Below are positions 7,560 through 17,500 of a stretch of DNA of 40,041 nt, piece after piece. Made by a program: the position numbers and the translations under genes. Positions within the stretch are counted from its first letter, which is position 1. Each line of letters opens with the position of its first letter. A model generated the notes under the pieces. The model searched no databases and was not told the DNA's origin. It saw only the letters and a list, made by a program, of their open reading frames with translations. This stretch comes from Flavobacteriales bacterium (lineage in GTDB: Bacteria > Bacteroidota > Bacteroidia > Flavobacteriales_F > PHOS-HE28), in contig JADJDP010000047.1 of NCBI GenBank assembly GCA_016702645.1, positions 1-40,041 of the forward strand, read 5' to 3'.

Positions 7560-9359
7560 CTAGTGTTCCTCCTCGCCGGGTTCGAGCGGCGTGATCTGGC
7601 TCACCCAGTCCTCCGCCTTGCCGGGTTTGCTGTAATCGTAGGGCCAGCGATGCACAACAGGGATCGGGCCGGGCCAGTTACCGTGCATGTGCTCCACGGG
7701 GGTGGTCCATTCCAGTGTGTTGCTCTTCCACGGGTTCTGCACCGTCTTCGGTCCACGGTAAATACTGTAGAAGAAGTTGTAGGTGAAGACCACTTGCGCC
7801 AAAGCACCGATGATGGCGAAGAAGGTCACCAGCACGTTCAGGTCCACCACACCATCGAACATCGTGAACTCCGTGTAGCTGTAGTAGCGACGTGGTGCAC
7901 CCGCCAAACCGATGAAGTGCATTGGGAAGAACACACCGAAGGCACAGATGAATGTGATCCAGAAGTGGACGTAGCCCAGCTTCGTGTTCATCATCTTGCC
8001 GTACATCTTCGGGAACCAGTGGTAGATACCGGCGAACATCCCGAAGATGGCGCTCATACCCATCACGATGTGGAAGTGCGCCACCACGAAGTAGGTATCG
8101 TGCACATGGATGTCCAGCGCGCTATCCGCCAGGATGATCCCCGTGAGGCCACCCGCGATGAACGTCGCGACCAAGCCGATGCTGAAGAGCATGGCCGGTG
8201 TGAAGATGATGTTGCCACGCCAGAGCGTCGTGATGTAGTTGAACACCTTCACCGCCGATGGTATGGCGATGAGCAGCGTGGTGAACACGAACACGCTTCC
8301 GAGGAAGGGGTTCATGCCGGTGATGAACATGTGGTGGCCCCACACGATGAAGCTGAGGAAGGCGATCGCGAGGATGGAGCCGATCATGGCGCGGTATCCG
8401 AAGATGGGCTTGCGCGCGTTCGTGGCGATGATCTCCGAGGTGATGCCCAACGCGGGCAGCAACACGATGTAAACCTCGGGGTGACCAAGGAACCAGAACA
8501 AGTGCTGGAAGAGGATGGGGCTACCACCCGTGTTCTCCAACGCCTCGCCTGCGATGTGGATATCGCTCAAGTAGAAGCTCGTTCCCAAGGTGCGGTCGAG
8601 CAGGAGCAGCAACGCGGCGCTCAACAACACCGGGAAGCTCAGTACACCGAGCACGGCGGTGAGGAAGATGGCCCAGATCGTGAGTGGAAGGCGGGTCATC
8701 TTCATACCCTTCGTGCGCAAGTTCAGGATGGTGACCACATAGTTGAGGCCACCCATGAGCGAACTGGCAATGAAGAGCGTCATGCTCACCAACCAAAGTG
8801 TCATACCGGCTCCACTACCGGGGATCGACTTCGGCAGTGCGCTCAATGGCGGGTAAACCGTCCAACCAGCGCTAGCCGGCCCCCCTTCCACGAACAAGGA
8901 GAGCACCATGACCACGCTGCTGAGGAAGAAGAACCAGTAGCTCAGCATGTTGATGAAACCGCTGGCCATGTCACGTGCACCCACCTGCAAGGGGATGAGC
9001 ATGTTGGCGAAGGTTCCCGAGAGCCCACCGGTGAGCACGAAGAACACCATGATGGTACCGTGGATGGTCACCAACGCCAGGTACATGTTGGGATCGAGCA
9101 CGCCACCGGGTGCCCACTTCTCGCCCAGGAAGAAATTGGTGAAGGCGAAGCCCTCGCCCGGCCATGCCAATTGCAGGCGGAAGATGATGGACATGATCAC
9201 GGCGATCCAAGCCATGATGATGGCAGTGACCAGGAATTGCTTCCCGATCATCTTGTGGTCCTGCGAGAAGACGTACTTCGAAACGAAGCTCTCCTCGTGG
9301 TGATGGTGCTGGTGGCCAGCCCCGTGATCGGTGTGCGCGTGTGCACCCATGGTCATCAA
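7560..9359 (-). CDS. coxA: cytochrome c oxidase subunit I (aa3-type, heme-copper oxidase)
   Basis: Catalytic subunit of the terminal oxidase: reduces O2 to water at the heme a3-CuB centre and pumps protons; inner membrane, about 12 helices. The 599-residue product shows the low-spin heme ligand His100 (IHGTIMVFF), CuB ligands His293 (GHPEVY) and His342-His343 (WGHHMF), and heme ligands His428 and His430 (VVAHFHIVMG). Glu295 and Tyr297 in GHPEVY mark an A1-type enzyme with D- and K-channel features and the cross-linked Tyr. The N-terminus is His-rich (residues 5-21). It is the last gene of the act-cox operon, 11 nt after coxB. Start 9359 is chosen for this spacing; ATGs at 9356 and 9350 are possible. 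Genes for subunits III and IV are not in the window. Confidence 0.97.
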   Translation of the reverse strand: MMTMGAHAHTDHGAGHQHHHHEESFVSKYVFSQDHKMIGKQFLVTAIIMAWIAVIMSIIFRLQLAWPGEGFAFTNFFLGEKWAPGGVLDPNMYLALVTIHGTIMVFFVLTGGLSGTFANMLIPLQVGARDMASGFINMLSYWFFFLSSVVMVLSLFVEGGPASAGWTVYPPLSALPKSIPGSGAGMTLWLVSMTLFIASSLMGGLNYVVTILNLRTKGMKMTRLPLTIWAIFLTAVLGVLSFPVLLSAALLLLLDRTLGTSFYLSDIHIAGEALENTGGSPILFQHLFWFLGHPEVYIVLLPALGITSEIIATNARKPIFGYRAMIGSILAIAFLSFIVWGHHMFITGMNPFLGSVFVFTTLLIAIPSAVKVFNYITTLWRGNIIFTPAMLFSIGLVATFIAGGLTGIILADSALDIHVHDTYFVVAHFHIVMGMSAIFGMFAGIYHWFPKMYGKMMNTKLGYVHFWITFICAFGVFFPMHFIGLAGAPRRYYSYTEFTMFDGVVDLNVLVTFFAIIGALAQVVFTYNFFYSIYRGPKTVQNPWKSNTLEWTTPVEHMHGNWPGPIPVVHRWPYDYSKPGKAEDWVSQITPLEPGEEEH

Positions 9360-9370
9360 TGCGTTGAGGG

Positions 9371-10642
9371 TCAGTGTCCGGTGGCAGGCACCACGGCCAC
9401 GGCCATGCTGTCCGTTACAATGTTCATGGTACTATCCGCAGGAATGGTCGCCGGGGCTGCTGGTGCGGCAGCTCCTTCGAACGGCTTCTCCTGGCTCGTC
9501 TTCACCCATGTGTCGAAGTCGGTACCGCTCACCACCATCAACGGCATCTGCATGTTGTAGTGGCTGGCACCGCAGATCTTGTTGCAGAGCAGGACGAAGT
9601 TGAAATCCGGATCGCGCATCACGTGGGTACGCATGCTATCACTGGTGATGGTGGGCACCACCTTGATCTGGGTCGTCATGCCCGGCACGGCGTTCATCTG
9701 CACACGCAAGTGCGGGATGAACACACTATGCAGGACGTCCTGCGAACGGATCAACATCAACGCCTCCTTGTTCAGCGGGAGCATGAAGTCCTTGGTCACC
9801 ACATCGTCGCTACCGTGCAAGTATGCACTGGCCTCGCCATTGGCCTTGATATCCTGCTCCATCACGGTGCGCAGGTTCCGTACCCGCATGCTCATACGAC
9901 CGAGGTAGCCCACGCGTTCCTCCAACTCGGCCATCTTGTCGTCCGGGAGAATGCCGTGGTGCAGGAGGCTATCAGCCGTGCGCTTCTCCACTTCGAGTTC
10001 CGCCAGACGAGTTGCGATGGATGCTTCCGTTACGATACCCAAGGGGTTCGTGCCGTTGATCAGTCGGAAGTCCGTGGCACCCAGCATGCCATCGGCACCG
10101 GGGTAGCGCGCGGTCCAGTCGAACTGCTTGGCGTAGAGCTCCACCACCTGCGCATCGGGTGAGGCAGGAGCGGTGATCTTGTTCCAGGAGTTGAGGCCGT
10201 ATATGATGATGACCGCCAGCACCGCGGCAGGAACGATCGTCCAGATCAGTTCGAGCTTGTTGTTGTGCGGTTGCCAGAAAGCACGTCGGTCCTTGCTGTA
10301 CACGTACTTGAAGGCGAAATAGAACAGCAGCACGTTCGTGATGACGAAGGCGATCCCCAAGAGGACCCAGTTGAAGTTCATGAGCCAGTCGGTCTCCACG
10401 CCCTGCTCACTGGCGGCCAACGGCAACATCTTGTCCTTGTAGGCGAGAATGAGCCAAAGGAAGAAGACGAAGTAGGCCACGAGGAACGTCAGCATGAGCG
10501 TGGCGTTCATGCGATTGTCCGCCGTGGAGATCTCCTCTTCACGCTTGCCCCGCAGGCGGGCAGTGAGCTCATAGACGCGGGCCAACTGGGCGATCGCGAG
10601 GATGCCCAGGACCACCACGATCAGTATCAACAGCTTCGTCAT
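9371..10642 (-). CDS. coxB: cytochrome c oxidase subunit II with CuA site
   Basis: Accepts electrons at the binuclear CuA centre and passes them to subunit I; membrane-anchored with a periplasmic cupredoxin domain. Hydrophobic segments are seen at about residues 3-22, 48-68, 92-114 and 132-150. The CuA ligands are His305 (LHSVF), Cys353, Cys357, His361 and Met364 (CNKICGASHYNM). The usual Glu between the two cysteines is Lys355 here, which I recall as common in Bacteroidota. At 423 residues it is longer than typical subunit II because about 90 residues (190-280, rich in Glu/Arg and probably helical) are inserted between the first cupredoxin strands and HSVF. It ends with an Ala/Pro-rich tail. 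It lies 50 nt after actF and 11 nt before coxA. Confidence 0.96.
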   Translation of the reverse strand: MTKLLILIVVVLGILAIAQLARVYELTARLRGKREEEISTADNRMNATLMLTFLVAYFVFFLWLILAYKDKMLPLAASEQGVETDWLMNFNWVLLGIAFVITNVLLFYFAFKYVYSKDRRAFWQPHNNKLELIWTIVPAAVLAVIIIYGLNSWNKITAPASPDAQVVELYAKQFDWTARYPGADGMLGATDFRLINGTNPLGIVTEASIATRLAELEVEKRTADSLLHHGILPDDKMAELEERVGYLGRMSMRVRNLRTVMEQDIKANGEASAYLHGSDDVVTKDFMLPLNKEALMLIRSQDVLHSVFIPHLRVQMNAVPGMTTQIKVVPTITSDSMRTHVMRDPDFNFVLLCNKICGASHYNMQMPLMVVSGTDFDTWVKTSQEKPFEGAAAPAAPATIPADSTMNIVTDSMAVAVVPATGH

Positions 10643-10661
10643 TGTCCGCTCGATGTATCAA

Positions 10662-10677
10662 TTCGCCGCAGGGCGAA
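10662..10677. other. small hairpin in the actF-coxB gap
   Basis: TTCGCC-GCAG-GGCGAA forms a perfect 6-bp stem with a 4-nt loop in the 50-nt gap, the longest gap inside the act-cox operon. It has no T-tract. It could mark an mRNA processing or stability boundary between complex III and oxidase genes (inference). Confidence 0.35.
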
Positions 10678-10692
10678 CGCTGGGTTCATGGG

Positions 10693-11904
10693 TCAGATCT
10701 GGTGATGTACGCTTTCTTCCAAGTAAGGATGGTTCACCGGGGTCAGCGGTGCCTTGGTGAGCGTGGTAAGCACTCTGGTGATGAAGACGCCGAGGAAGAG
10801 CAGGAAGAAACCCACATCCACGAGTTGGATGCCATGATGGAAGTCATGGCCGGTGGCACCGGGCATCACGATCATGTTCACGTCGAGCCAGTGGCCCACG
10901 AAGATCACTGCACCCACACCGATGAGGAAGCGCGGATTGCGCTTGGCATCACGGCTCATCAACAGCACCATCGGGATGGCGAAGTTGATGAAGAAGGTGG
11001 TCCACATGAGCACCGGATGATCGTTGATGCGCGCCTGGAAGTAGGTCACCTCTTCGGGGATGTTCGCGTACCAGATCAGCATGAACTGGCTGAAGTAGAG
11101 GTAGGTCCAAAGGAAACTGACGGCGAACACCCACTTGCCCATATCGTGGATGTGGCTGTTGTTCACCTGTGGGAGATAGCCCTTGCGCTTCAGGTACATC
11201 ACCAGGACCACACCCGTGATCATGGCGCTCACCCACATGCCGGAGAACACGTACCAGCCGAACAGCGTGCTGAACCAGTGCGCATCGATGCTCATGAGCC
11301 AGTCCCACGCCATGATGCTGCTGAACACAGCGAAGAACACGAGGAACAAGGCACCGCGACGGTACGTGAGCAGGTGCATCTTCACCAGGCTCTCGCCGGT
11401 GAGGCCGTCCATCGCCAGGCTCTTCTTGCGGAACCAGTTGGCCGCGAAGACGAAGGTGAAGATGTAGGCGATCGCGCGGATCCAGAAGAACGGCAGGTTG
11501 AGGAAGGGCTTCTTGCCGTCCATGATCGCGTCATAGTTCGGGCTTGCTGGATCGTACAGCGAGGCGTCCATCCAATGATAGATGTGGTGAGCGCCGAGGG
11601 AGCCAGCGATCAAGACCACCAGGATCACCACCGAGCCGATCGGCAGGTAGCTGAAGATCCCTTCGTACACGCGCTTCACCAGGACGCTCCAAGCGGTTTC
11701 GGTGGCGTTCTGCAAGGCATAGAAGAAGAGCGCACCCAGGCTGATGCCGAAGAAGAAGAAGCCGTTCACCAGCAAACTGGACCACGTCCGTTGGTGATGA
11801 TCGCTGTGGTCCTCCACCACGATGCCGTAGGCGGCCATCACCACGCCCAGCGCGATGAGGATCATGCTGAGGGTGCGGGCCCGTTTGCTGAAGGAGAAGT
11901 TCAT
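10693..11904 (-). CDS. actF: alternative complex III membrane subunit ActF (quinol:cytochrome c oxidoreductase)
   Basis: Integral membrane subunit of ACIII, a paralogue of the NrfD-like ActC thought to take part in quinone binding or proton movement. The 403-residue product has about ten hydrophobic helices, conserved-looking membrane His/Asp/Glu residues (AHHIYHWMD, MAWDWLMSIDAHWFSTLFGWY, WYANIPEE, VGHWLDVNMIVMP) and a short polar C-terminus ending ESVHHQI. Position after actE and before coxB is the standard Bacteroidota order. The start ATG is at 11904, 23 nt after the actE stop. No defect seen. Confidence 0.95.
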   Translation of the reverse strand: MNFSFSKRARTLSMILIALGVVMAAYGIVVEDHSDHHQRTWSSLLVNGFFFFGISLGALFFYALQNATETAWSVLVKRVYEGIFSYLPIGSVVILVVLIAGSLGAHHIYHWMDASLYDPASPNYDAIMDGKKPFLNLPFFWIRAIAYIFTFVFAANWFRKKSLAMDGLTGESLVKMHLLTYRRGALFLVFFAVFSSIMAWDWLMSIDAHWFSTLFGWYVFSGMWVSAMITGVVLVMYLKRKGYLPQVNNSHIHDMGKWVFAVSFLWTYLYFSQFMLIWYANIPEEVTYFQARINDHPVLMWTTFFINFAIPMVLLMSRDAKRNPRFLIGVGAVIFVGHWLDVNMIVMPGATGHDFHHGIQLVDVGFFLLFLGVFITRVLTTLTKAPLTPVNHPYLEESVHHQI

Positions 11905-11927
11905 CGCTGTTCCGTTGTCGTGCTCGT

Positions 11928-12611
11928 TCAGTTCACTGCTGGTGATGAAGGTGCCGTTGTGGCGACCGCCTCGCGCTGCATTTTGCCGCCGTTCTGGAGG
12001 TATTGCACATAGCGCGTCACCAACCAGCGCTCCTCCTTGTTCAGTTGCGAAGCGTGCGAGCCCATGCCCATGTTCTTCCCGTACATGAGGGAATGGAAGA
12101 TCTTGCCCTCGGGCAGGTCCTTCAACCCTGCGGTGTAGCTGGCCGGAGGCGCGTACTTGCCATTGACCACCACACTACCGTCGCCTTGGCCCGTTTCTCC
12201 GTGACAGTGCACGCAGAACTTGGTGTAGATCACCTTGCCTTGCTCCACGGTGGCTTCGGTCATCGCGATCGGGCTTTTCAACTCCAACCCGGCCTGCTCG
12301 TATCCCTCCGTTGTGTTGGGATACGGGTATGGCATGTTGAACTGGGCCTTCTCGGGGTCCATGCTGAAGGCAACAGTGCCCGCAACAGGCTTGCGTGCGC
12401 TCGGACGCTCACGCTGCTCCACGGCAAGTTCATTGCTGCGTGTGTACGGGTCCTGACCATAATCCACGTAGGCTTCCACCGCCGGGCTTCGGTACATATC
12501 AGGCATGTATTCCACACCAGGGCTTTGTGGATCGCCGCCACAAGAAGCCATCAACAGCACCGTCGCAAGCGCGGTGCCCAGGATCGTGCGATGGTTGGTA
12601 TGCGTGCTCAT
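11928..12611 (-). CDS. actE: ACIII monoheme cytochrome c lipoprotein ActE
   Basis: Periplasmic c-type cytochrome subunit of ACIII that carries electrons on from the pentaheme ActA towards the oxidase. The 227-residue product has a lipoprotein signal with lipobox LMASC (Cys24), so it is membrane-anchored by lipid. Its single heme site is CVHCH (residues 133-137), followed by GETGQGDG. A likely distal Met lies in GKNMGMGSHA. Around residues 34-60, EYMPDMYRSPAVEAYVDYG is the typical ActE segment that packs against the complex. It follows actD by 3 nt and precedes actF by 23 nt. It ends in a short Ala/Thr/Pro-rich tail. Confidence 0.95.
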   Translation of the reverse strand: MSTHTNHRTILGTALATVLLMASCGGDPQSPGVEYMPDMYRSPAVEAYVDYGQDPYTRSNELAVEQRERPSARKPVAGTVAFSMDPEKAQFNMPYPYPNTTEGYEQAGLELKSPIAMTEATVEQGKVIYTKFCVHCHGETGQGDGSVVVNGKYAPPASYTAGLKDLPEGKIFHSLMYGKNMGMGSHASQLNKEERWLVTRYVQYLQNGGKMQREAVATTAPSSPAVN

Positions 12612-12614
12612 GGT

Positions 12615-13148
12615 TCAGTACTGGCGCTCGTTGATCTCGAACACCGGGGTGCTGCGCAGCAGGTCGGTAATGGCCTCCGCGCTGTGGCCGTGATTGTCGC
12701 CGGTGCGTACTTCAATGATGAACTTGTCATCCGTGGTACGCGGATCGGGGTTGCGGGCCGGCATGCCGGGCAACGTCTTGTTGCGGATCAAGTAGGTGAT
12801 CGCCATGCCGTGCGCGGCGCACAGGATGGTGAACTCGAACGTGACCGGTATGAAGGCCGGGATGTTCTGGTAGTAGTGCCAATTGGGCTTGCCACCGATG
12901 TTCATTGGCCAATCGAAGATGTTGAAGTACCAGATGCCCAGTGTGGCAAGGCACGTACCCGTGATCCCGTACATGAACGCGGTGATCCCCAGACGCGTAC
13001 GCTTCACACCGATGATCGGGTCGATGCCGTGGATGGGGAACGGCGAGAACGTGTCCTTCACCTTGATGCCGTTGGACACCAGCTTGCGCGCCCCGTCCTT
13101 CAACTGTTCGGGATCCTCGTAGACCGCGTAGATGACCTTGTTCGCCAT
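12615..13148 (-). CDS. actD: ACIII subunit ActD (DUF3341)
   Basis: Membrane subunit of ACIII belonging to DUF3341; a structural subunit without cofactors. The 177-residue product starts with a cytosolic ferredoxin-like portion (VIYAVYEDPEQLKDGARKLV). Two membrane helices form a hairpin (about residues 55-75, GITAFMYGITGTCLATLGIWY, and 95-118, IPAFIPVTFEFTILCAAHGMAITYL). A soluble tail with DDKFIIEV...LLRSTPVFEINERQY follows. It lies 3 nt after actC and 3 nt before actE, so translational coupling is likely. Length and order are as expected for Bacteroidota. Confidence 0.95.
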   Translation of the reverse strand: MANKVIYAVYEDPEQLKDGARKLVSNGIKVKDTFSPFPIHGIDPIIGVKRTRLGITAFMYGITGTCLATLGIWYFNIFDWPMNIGGKPNWHYYQNIPAFIPVTFEFTILCAAHGMAITYLIRNKTLPGMPARNPDPRTTDDKFIIEVRTGDNHGHSAEAITDLLRSTPVFEINERQY

Positions 13149-13151
13149 GGA

Positions 13152-14540
13152 TCAGTGGTGGTGTTGGGCGGCCGCTTGGTTCTTGTAGCTCTCTCCGCTC
13201 ACCTTCAGGATGGACTTCATCTCGTTCAACGCCACCACCGGGAAGTAGCGGGCGAAGAGGAGGTACAGCGTGAAGAAAATGCCGATGGTGCCGAGGAAGA
13301 TCCCCACGTCCACCCAGGTAGGGTGGAACTGGAGCCATGCGCTGGGCAGGTAGTCGCGGTGCAAACTGGTCACGATGATCACGAAGCGTTCGAACCACAT
13401 ACCGATGTTCACGATGATGCTCATGAAGAAGGTGAAGCCCAAGTGGCGGCGCAGTTTCCTGAACCAGAAGATCTGCGGACTGATCACGTTGCAGGTCATC
13501 ATGCTCCAGTAGGCCCACCAATACGGACCGGTCGCACGGTTGATGAACGCGTAGCTCTCGTATTCGACGCCGCTGTACCAGCTGATGAACAGCTCGGTGA
13601 TGTACGCCACACCCACGATGGACCCCGTGACGATGATGATGATGTTCATGTACTCCACATGCTTCACCGTGATGTAGTTCTCCAACTTCATCACTTTGCG
13701 CATCACGAGCAGCAGCGTCTGCACCATGGCGAAGCCGCTGAACACGGCGCCAGCCACGAAGTAGGGCGGGAAGATGGTGGTGTGCCAACCGGGTACGATC
13801 GAGGTGGCGAAGTCCATGCTCACCACACTGTGCACCGAAAACACAAGCGGGGTGGCGACACCAGCGAGCACCAAACTCACCTCCTCGAAACGCGTCCACG
13901 CTTTGGCATTGCCGGTCCAGCCGAAGCTGAGGATGCTGTAGATGCGTTTCATGCGCGGCTTGGTGAGCCGGTCGCGGATGGTGGCGAAATCAGGGATGAG
14001 GCCGATGTACCAGAACACGAGCGATACACTGAAGTAAGTGCTGATCGCGAACACGTCCCAGAGCAACGGGCTGTTGAAGTTGGTCCACAACGAACCGAGT
14101 TGGTTGGGCAGGGGGAACACCCAGTAGGCCATCCAAATGCGGCCCATGTGGATCATGGGGAAGGTACCCGCCATGATCACGGCGAAGATGGTCATCGCCT
14201 CAGCGGAGCGGTTGATGGCCATGCGCCACTTCTGGCGGAACAACAGGAGCACCGCACTGATCAGGGTGCCTGCGTGACCGATCCCCACCCACCAAACGAA
14301 GTTGGTGATGTCCCAAGCCCAGTCCACGGTCTTGTTCAGGCCCCAGGTACCGATACCGGTGCCGATGAGGTAAAGGATGCATCCCACACCATAAGCAGCG
14401 ATGAGCGCCGCGATGGTGGTGAGGATGTACCATCCGCGCGGGGCCTTGTTCTCGATCGGGCCCACGATATCAGTGGTGATATCATGGTAGGTCTTGTGAC
14501 CCAGGATGAGCGGTTCTCTGATCGCTGCTTCGGAATGCAT
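13152..14540 (-). CDS. actC: ACIII membrane subunit ActC (NrfD/PsrC-like quinol-binding subunit)
   Basis: NrfD-family integral membrane protein that binds menaquinol and passes electrons to the Fe-S clusters of ActB; inner membrane. The 462-residue product has about ten hydrophobic helices. A short cytosolic start (REPLILGHKTYHDIT) precedes helix 1. Family-typical stretches include NFVWWVGIGHAGTLISAVLLL, AEAMTIFAVIMAGTFPMIHMGR, VHSVVSMDFATSIVPGWHTTIFPPYFVAGA and PYWWAYWSMMTCNVI. Polar membrane residues (His, Asp, Arg) typical of quinone/proton sites are present. The C-terminus ends in three histidines. It lies 17 nt after actB and 3 nt before actD. Confidence 0.96.
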   Translation of the reverse strand: MHSEAAIREPLILGHKTYHDITTDIVGPIENKAPRGWYILTTIAALIAAYGVGCILYLIGTGIGTWGLNKTVDWAWDITNFVWWVGIGHAGTLISAVLLLFRQKWRMAINRSAEAMTIFAVIMAGTFPMIHMGRIWMAYWVFPLPNQLGSLWTNFNSPLLWDVFAISTYFSVSLVFWYIGLIPDFATIRDRLTKPRMKRIYSILSFGWTGNAKAWTRFEEVSLVLAGVATPLVFSVHSVVSMDFATSIVPGWHTTIFPPYFVAGAVFSGFAMVQTLLLVMRKVMKLENYITVKHVEYMNIIIIVTGSIVGVAYITELFISWYSGVEYESYAFINRATGPYWWAYWSMMTCNVISPQIFWFRKLRRHLGFTFFMSIIVNIGMWFERFVIIVTSLHRDYLPSAWLQFHPTWVDVGIFLGTIGIFFTLYLLFARYFPVVALNEMKSILKVSGESYKNQAAAQHHH

Positions 14541-14557
14541 GGGGTCCCTCGTTTTCC

Positions 14558-17500
14558 TTAAGCGTGATGGTGGGCGGCTTCCTCTTCCACGTTGCGCACC
14601 TTCACCAGATAGTTCACATTGGGTTTCACACCCACTTCCTCGAGCATGTGGTAGCTGCGGTCGGCATCGGCCAAGCCACGCACCTTGCTCTTCTTGTTGT
14701 TCAGGTCACCGAAGACGATGGCACCGGTACCGCACGCTGCGCTGCATGCGGTTTCGATATCGCCATCCTCCACAGGGCGTCCTTCCTTCTTCGCCTTCAG
14801 CTTGCCGGCCTGGATGCTCTGCACGCACATGCTGCACTTTTCGATGACGCCGCGCGAGCGCACCGTCACATCGGGGTTCAGCACCATGCGGCCCAGGTCG
14901 TCCCACGCGGGGTTAACCTCGGAGAATTTCGAGCTGGTGTAGTTCCACCAGTTGAAACGACGCACTTTGTAAGGGCAGTTGTTGGCGCAGTAGCGCGTGC
15001 CGATGCAACGGTTGTAGGCCATCTGGTTGAGGCCCTCGTTGCTGTGCGTGGTGGCCGCAACGGGACATACCGTTTCGCACGGTGCGTGGTTGCAGTGCTG
15101 GCACATCACCGGCATGAAGAAGACCTTCGGTGCATCCTGAGGCACCTCCATGGCACTGAACATGGGGATCTTGCTCACCCCCTCCTCCTTCGCGACCGCC
15201 TTGGTCATGTCGGAACTGTAGTAGCGGTCCAAACGCAACCAGTGCATCTCGCGACTGCGCCGCACTTCGTCCTTCCCTACCACCGGAACGTTGTTCTCGC
15301 TGGTGCACGCGGTGAGGCAGGCGCCACAACCGATGCAACTGTTCAGGTCGATGCTCAGACCCCAACGATGGCCCACGCCTTCCACGGCATGTTCCGCCCA
15401 CAGGTCGAATTCGGCGACGGGCTTGCGGTCGCGTGAGTCGATGACGCCATCAGCGTTCACGTCCTCGTGCACGGGGAGGGTGTGCGCGTGGTTGTATGCG
15501 TTCTTGTCACCAGCCGCGTACACCGCGAGGGAAGTCTCCTTCACGATGCTCCCCCGATCCATGTGCGTGAGATGCGTCTGCGTGATGGCCAGCGGATAGG
15601 TTGTTCCGGTGGTCGTAACGGTGACGTTCAGCGCATCGTAGCTCACCGTACCGTTCACGATCGAGGTGAGCGGGTAAGCGTTCTGGCCGACCGGTTTCCA
15701 TTCGCCGTTGTGGTCGGTGGTGCAAGCGGCCTTCCCTACTTTCTCACCGTTCGCACCGCGACCGTAGCCGAGGGCAATAGCGATGGTGCCCGCTTTCTGG
15801 CCCGGGCTCGGGACCGCGGGCAACTCCAATTCCCTTCCGTTCACGGACACCTTCAGAACATGCGCAGGACTTTCCTGACCGAGGTACAGGTCCTTGAAGT
15901 CTTCGCTACCCAGCAATGCGAGAAGGTCCGAAGGCGCAATGCACACATAGTTGTCCCACGTGATCTTGGCCAGCGGGTCGGGCATTTCCTGCAACCATGG
16001 GTTGTTGGCGTGCTGACCATCGCCGATCGCTTCGGTCGTGTAGAGCGCGAGTTCGAACGCGCCCGCACCTGAGGCACTTTGTTTGGCGCTCGCCGCAGCG
16101 GCGTTCACATCACCTGCGAACACAGGAGGCACCCCTGTGGGCATTCCGCTCGCGGTGTAAACACCATCGTGAACGGCTTGGTACCACACACTATCGAACG
16201 AGGTGAGCAAGCCACCATGTGAGGCGAGGTTCGCTTGCCAAGTCGCTTGGATGAAATCGTGATAGCTGCTATCGCTACCGCTCCATTTGAGCAGGCTCTG
16301 CTGCCATGCCCGCGTGAAATGCAGCGGTTGGATGGTCGGTTGTGCCAAGGCATAGCTGCCGACCTTCGGCATGAAATCGTTCCAACTCTCCAAGTAGTGG
16401 TTGTCGGGACAGATCCACTGGCACAAGCTGGCTGTCTCATCCGCATAGCCACTGAAGCTCACGCTCAGGCCAACCTTGCCCAAGCCGGTCTTGAACTCGG
16501 CCGCGTTCGGCAGGCTGTACGCGGGGTTGACACCTGCGATGAGCAGTCCGCCCACGCTACCGGCGTTCATGTCCTTCACCAGTTGGGCCACCGCAGCATC
16601 ATCACCTTGCCACAGGTAGGTGTGACCATCGAGGTCGATGGTGCTGCCATAATTGCCCAACATGCTGTTGATGCTGTTCACCAGCACCTGCACGCCTTCA
16701 TTGTTGCTGCCGCTGATCACGAGGCTCTTGCCGCGAGCGCTCCAAAGCGCTTCCGCCGCAGCGTGCGTGGCCTTGTCCACTTCCGCATTGCTGCCGCCCA
16801 CACCGGCCGCGCCTGCCTTCTTCGCGATCTGGTCGTGCAGGCTGATCACGGCAAGTGGTAGCTCGCTCAACTTCATCGGCACGCGAACATCCGCGTTGGC
16901 TCCGGCGATGCTCATGCGCGCTTCCAACTGGAAGTGCTTGTTCATCGCAGCGTCCGGGTTGCGACGACTGGCGTACTGCCAGGTGTACTCATTGGTACTA
17001 CCCCAACTACTGAGGAAATCGGCGCCCACGCTCACGATCACGTCGGCCTTGGTGAGGTCGTAGTTCGGGAATACACGCTTGCCGAAGCTCTTCAAGTTCG
17101 CACCGGTGACACCGGCATAGCTCACCGTGTCGTATTGCACATGCTCCACCGTGGCGTACTTCCCCTTCAAGGCGGCGATGGCTGCGCTGGTGCTGGGACT
17201 GATGATGGTATTGGTAAGGATGACGATGCGCTTCCCGGCTGCGCTCAACTCGTCCAGCTTGGAACCGATGGCCTTGTCGGCCTCGGCCCATTGCACGTTC
17301 TCCAATTTGCCGCCGTTGTTCTTGCCGATGCCCTTGAGGCGCGCGCCATCATAGAGGGAAAGAACCGAGCTATTGATGCGGGCATTGATGCTGCCCTTGT
17401 CGATGCCCGGATTGCGGTTGATGCCGAAACGGGGGTTGCCCTTGATGTGTATGGGGCGCCCCTCACGGGTCTTCACCAGGATGCTGGCGAAGTCCTGTCC

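Noticed and set aside
5012..9560. Two long plus-strand open frames across M28 peptidase, ruvB and coxA
   Set aside because: They mirror conserved minus-strand genes and are His/Arg/Glu-rich without any family motif, as expected in GC-rich DNA.
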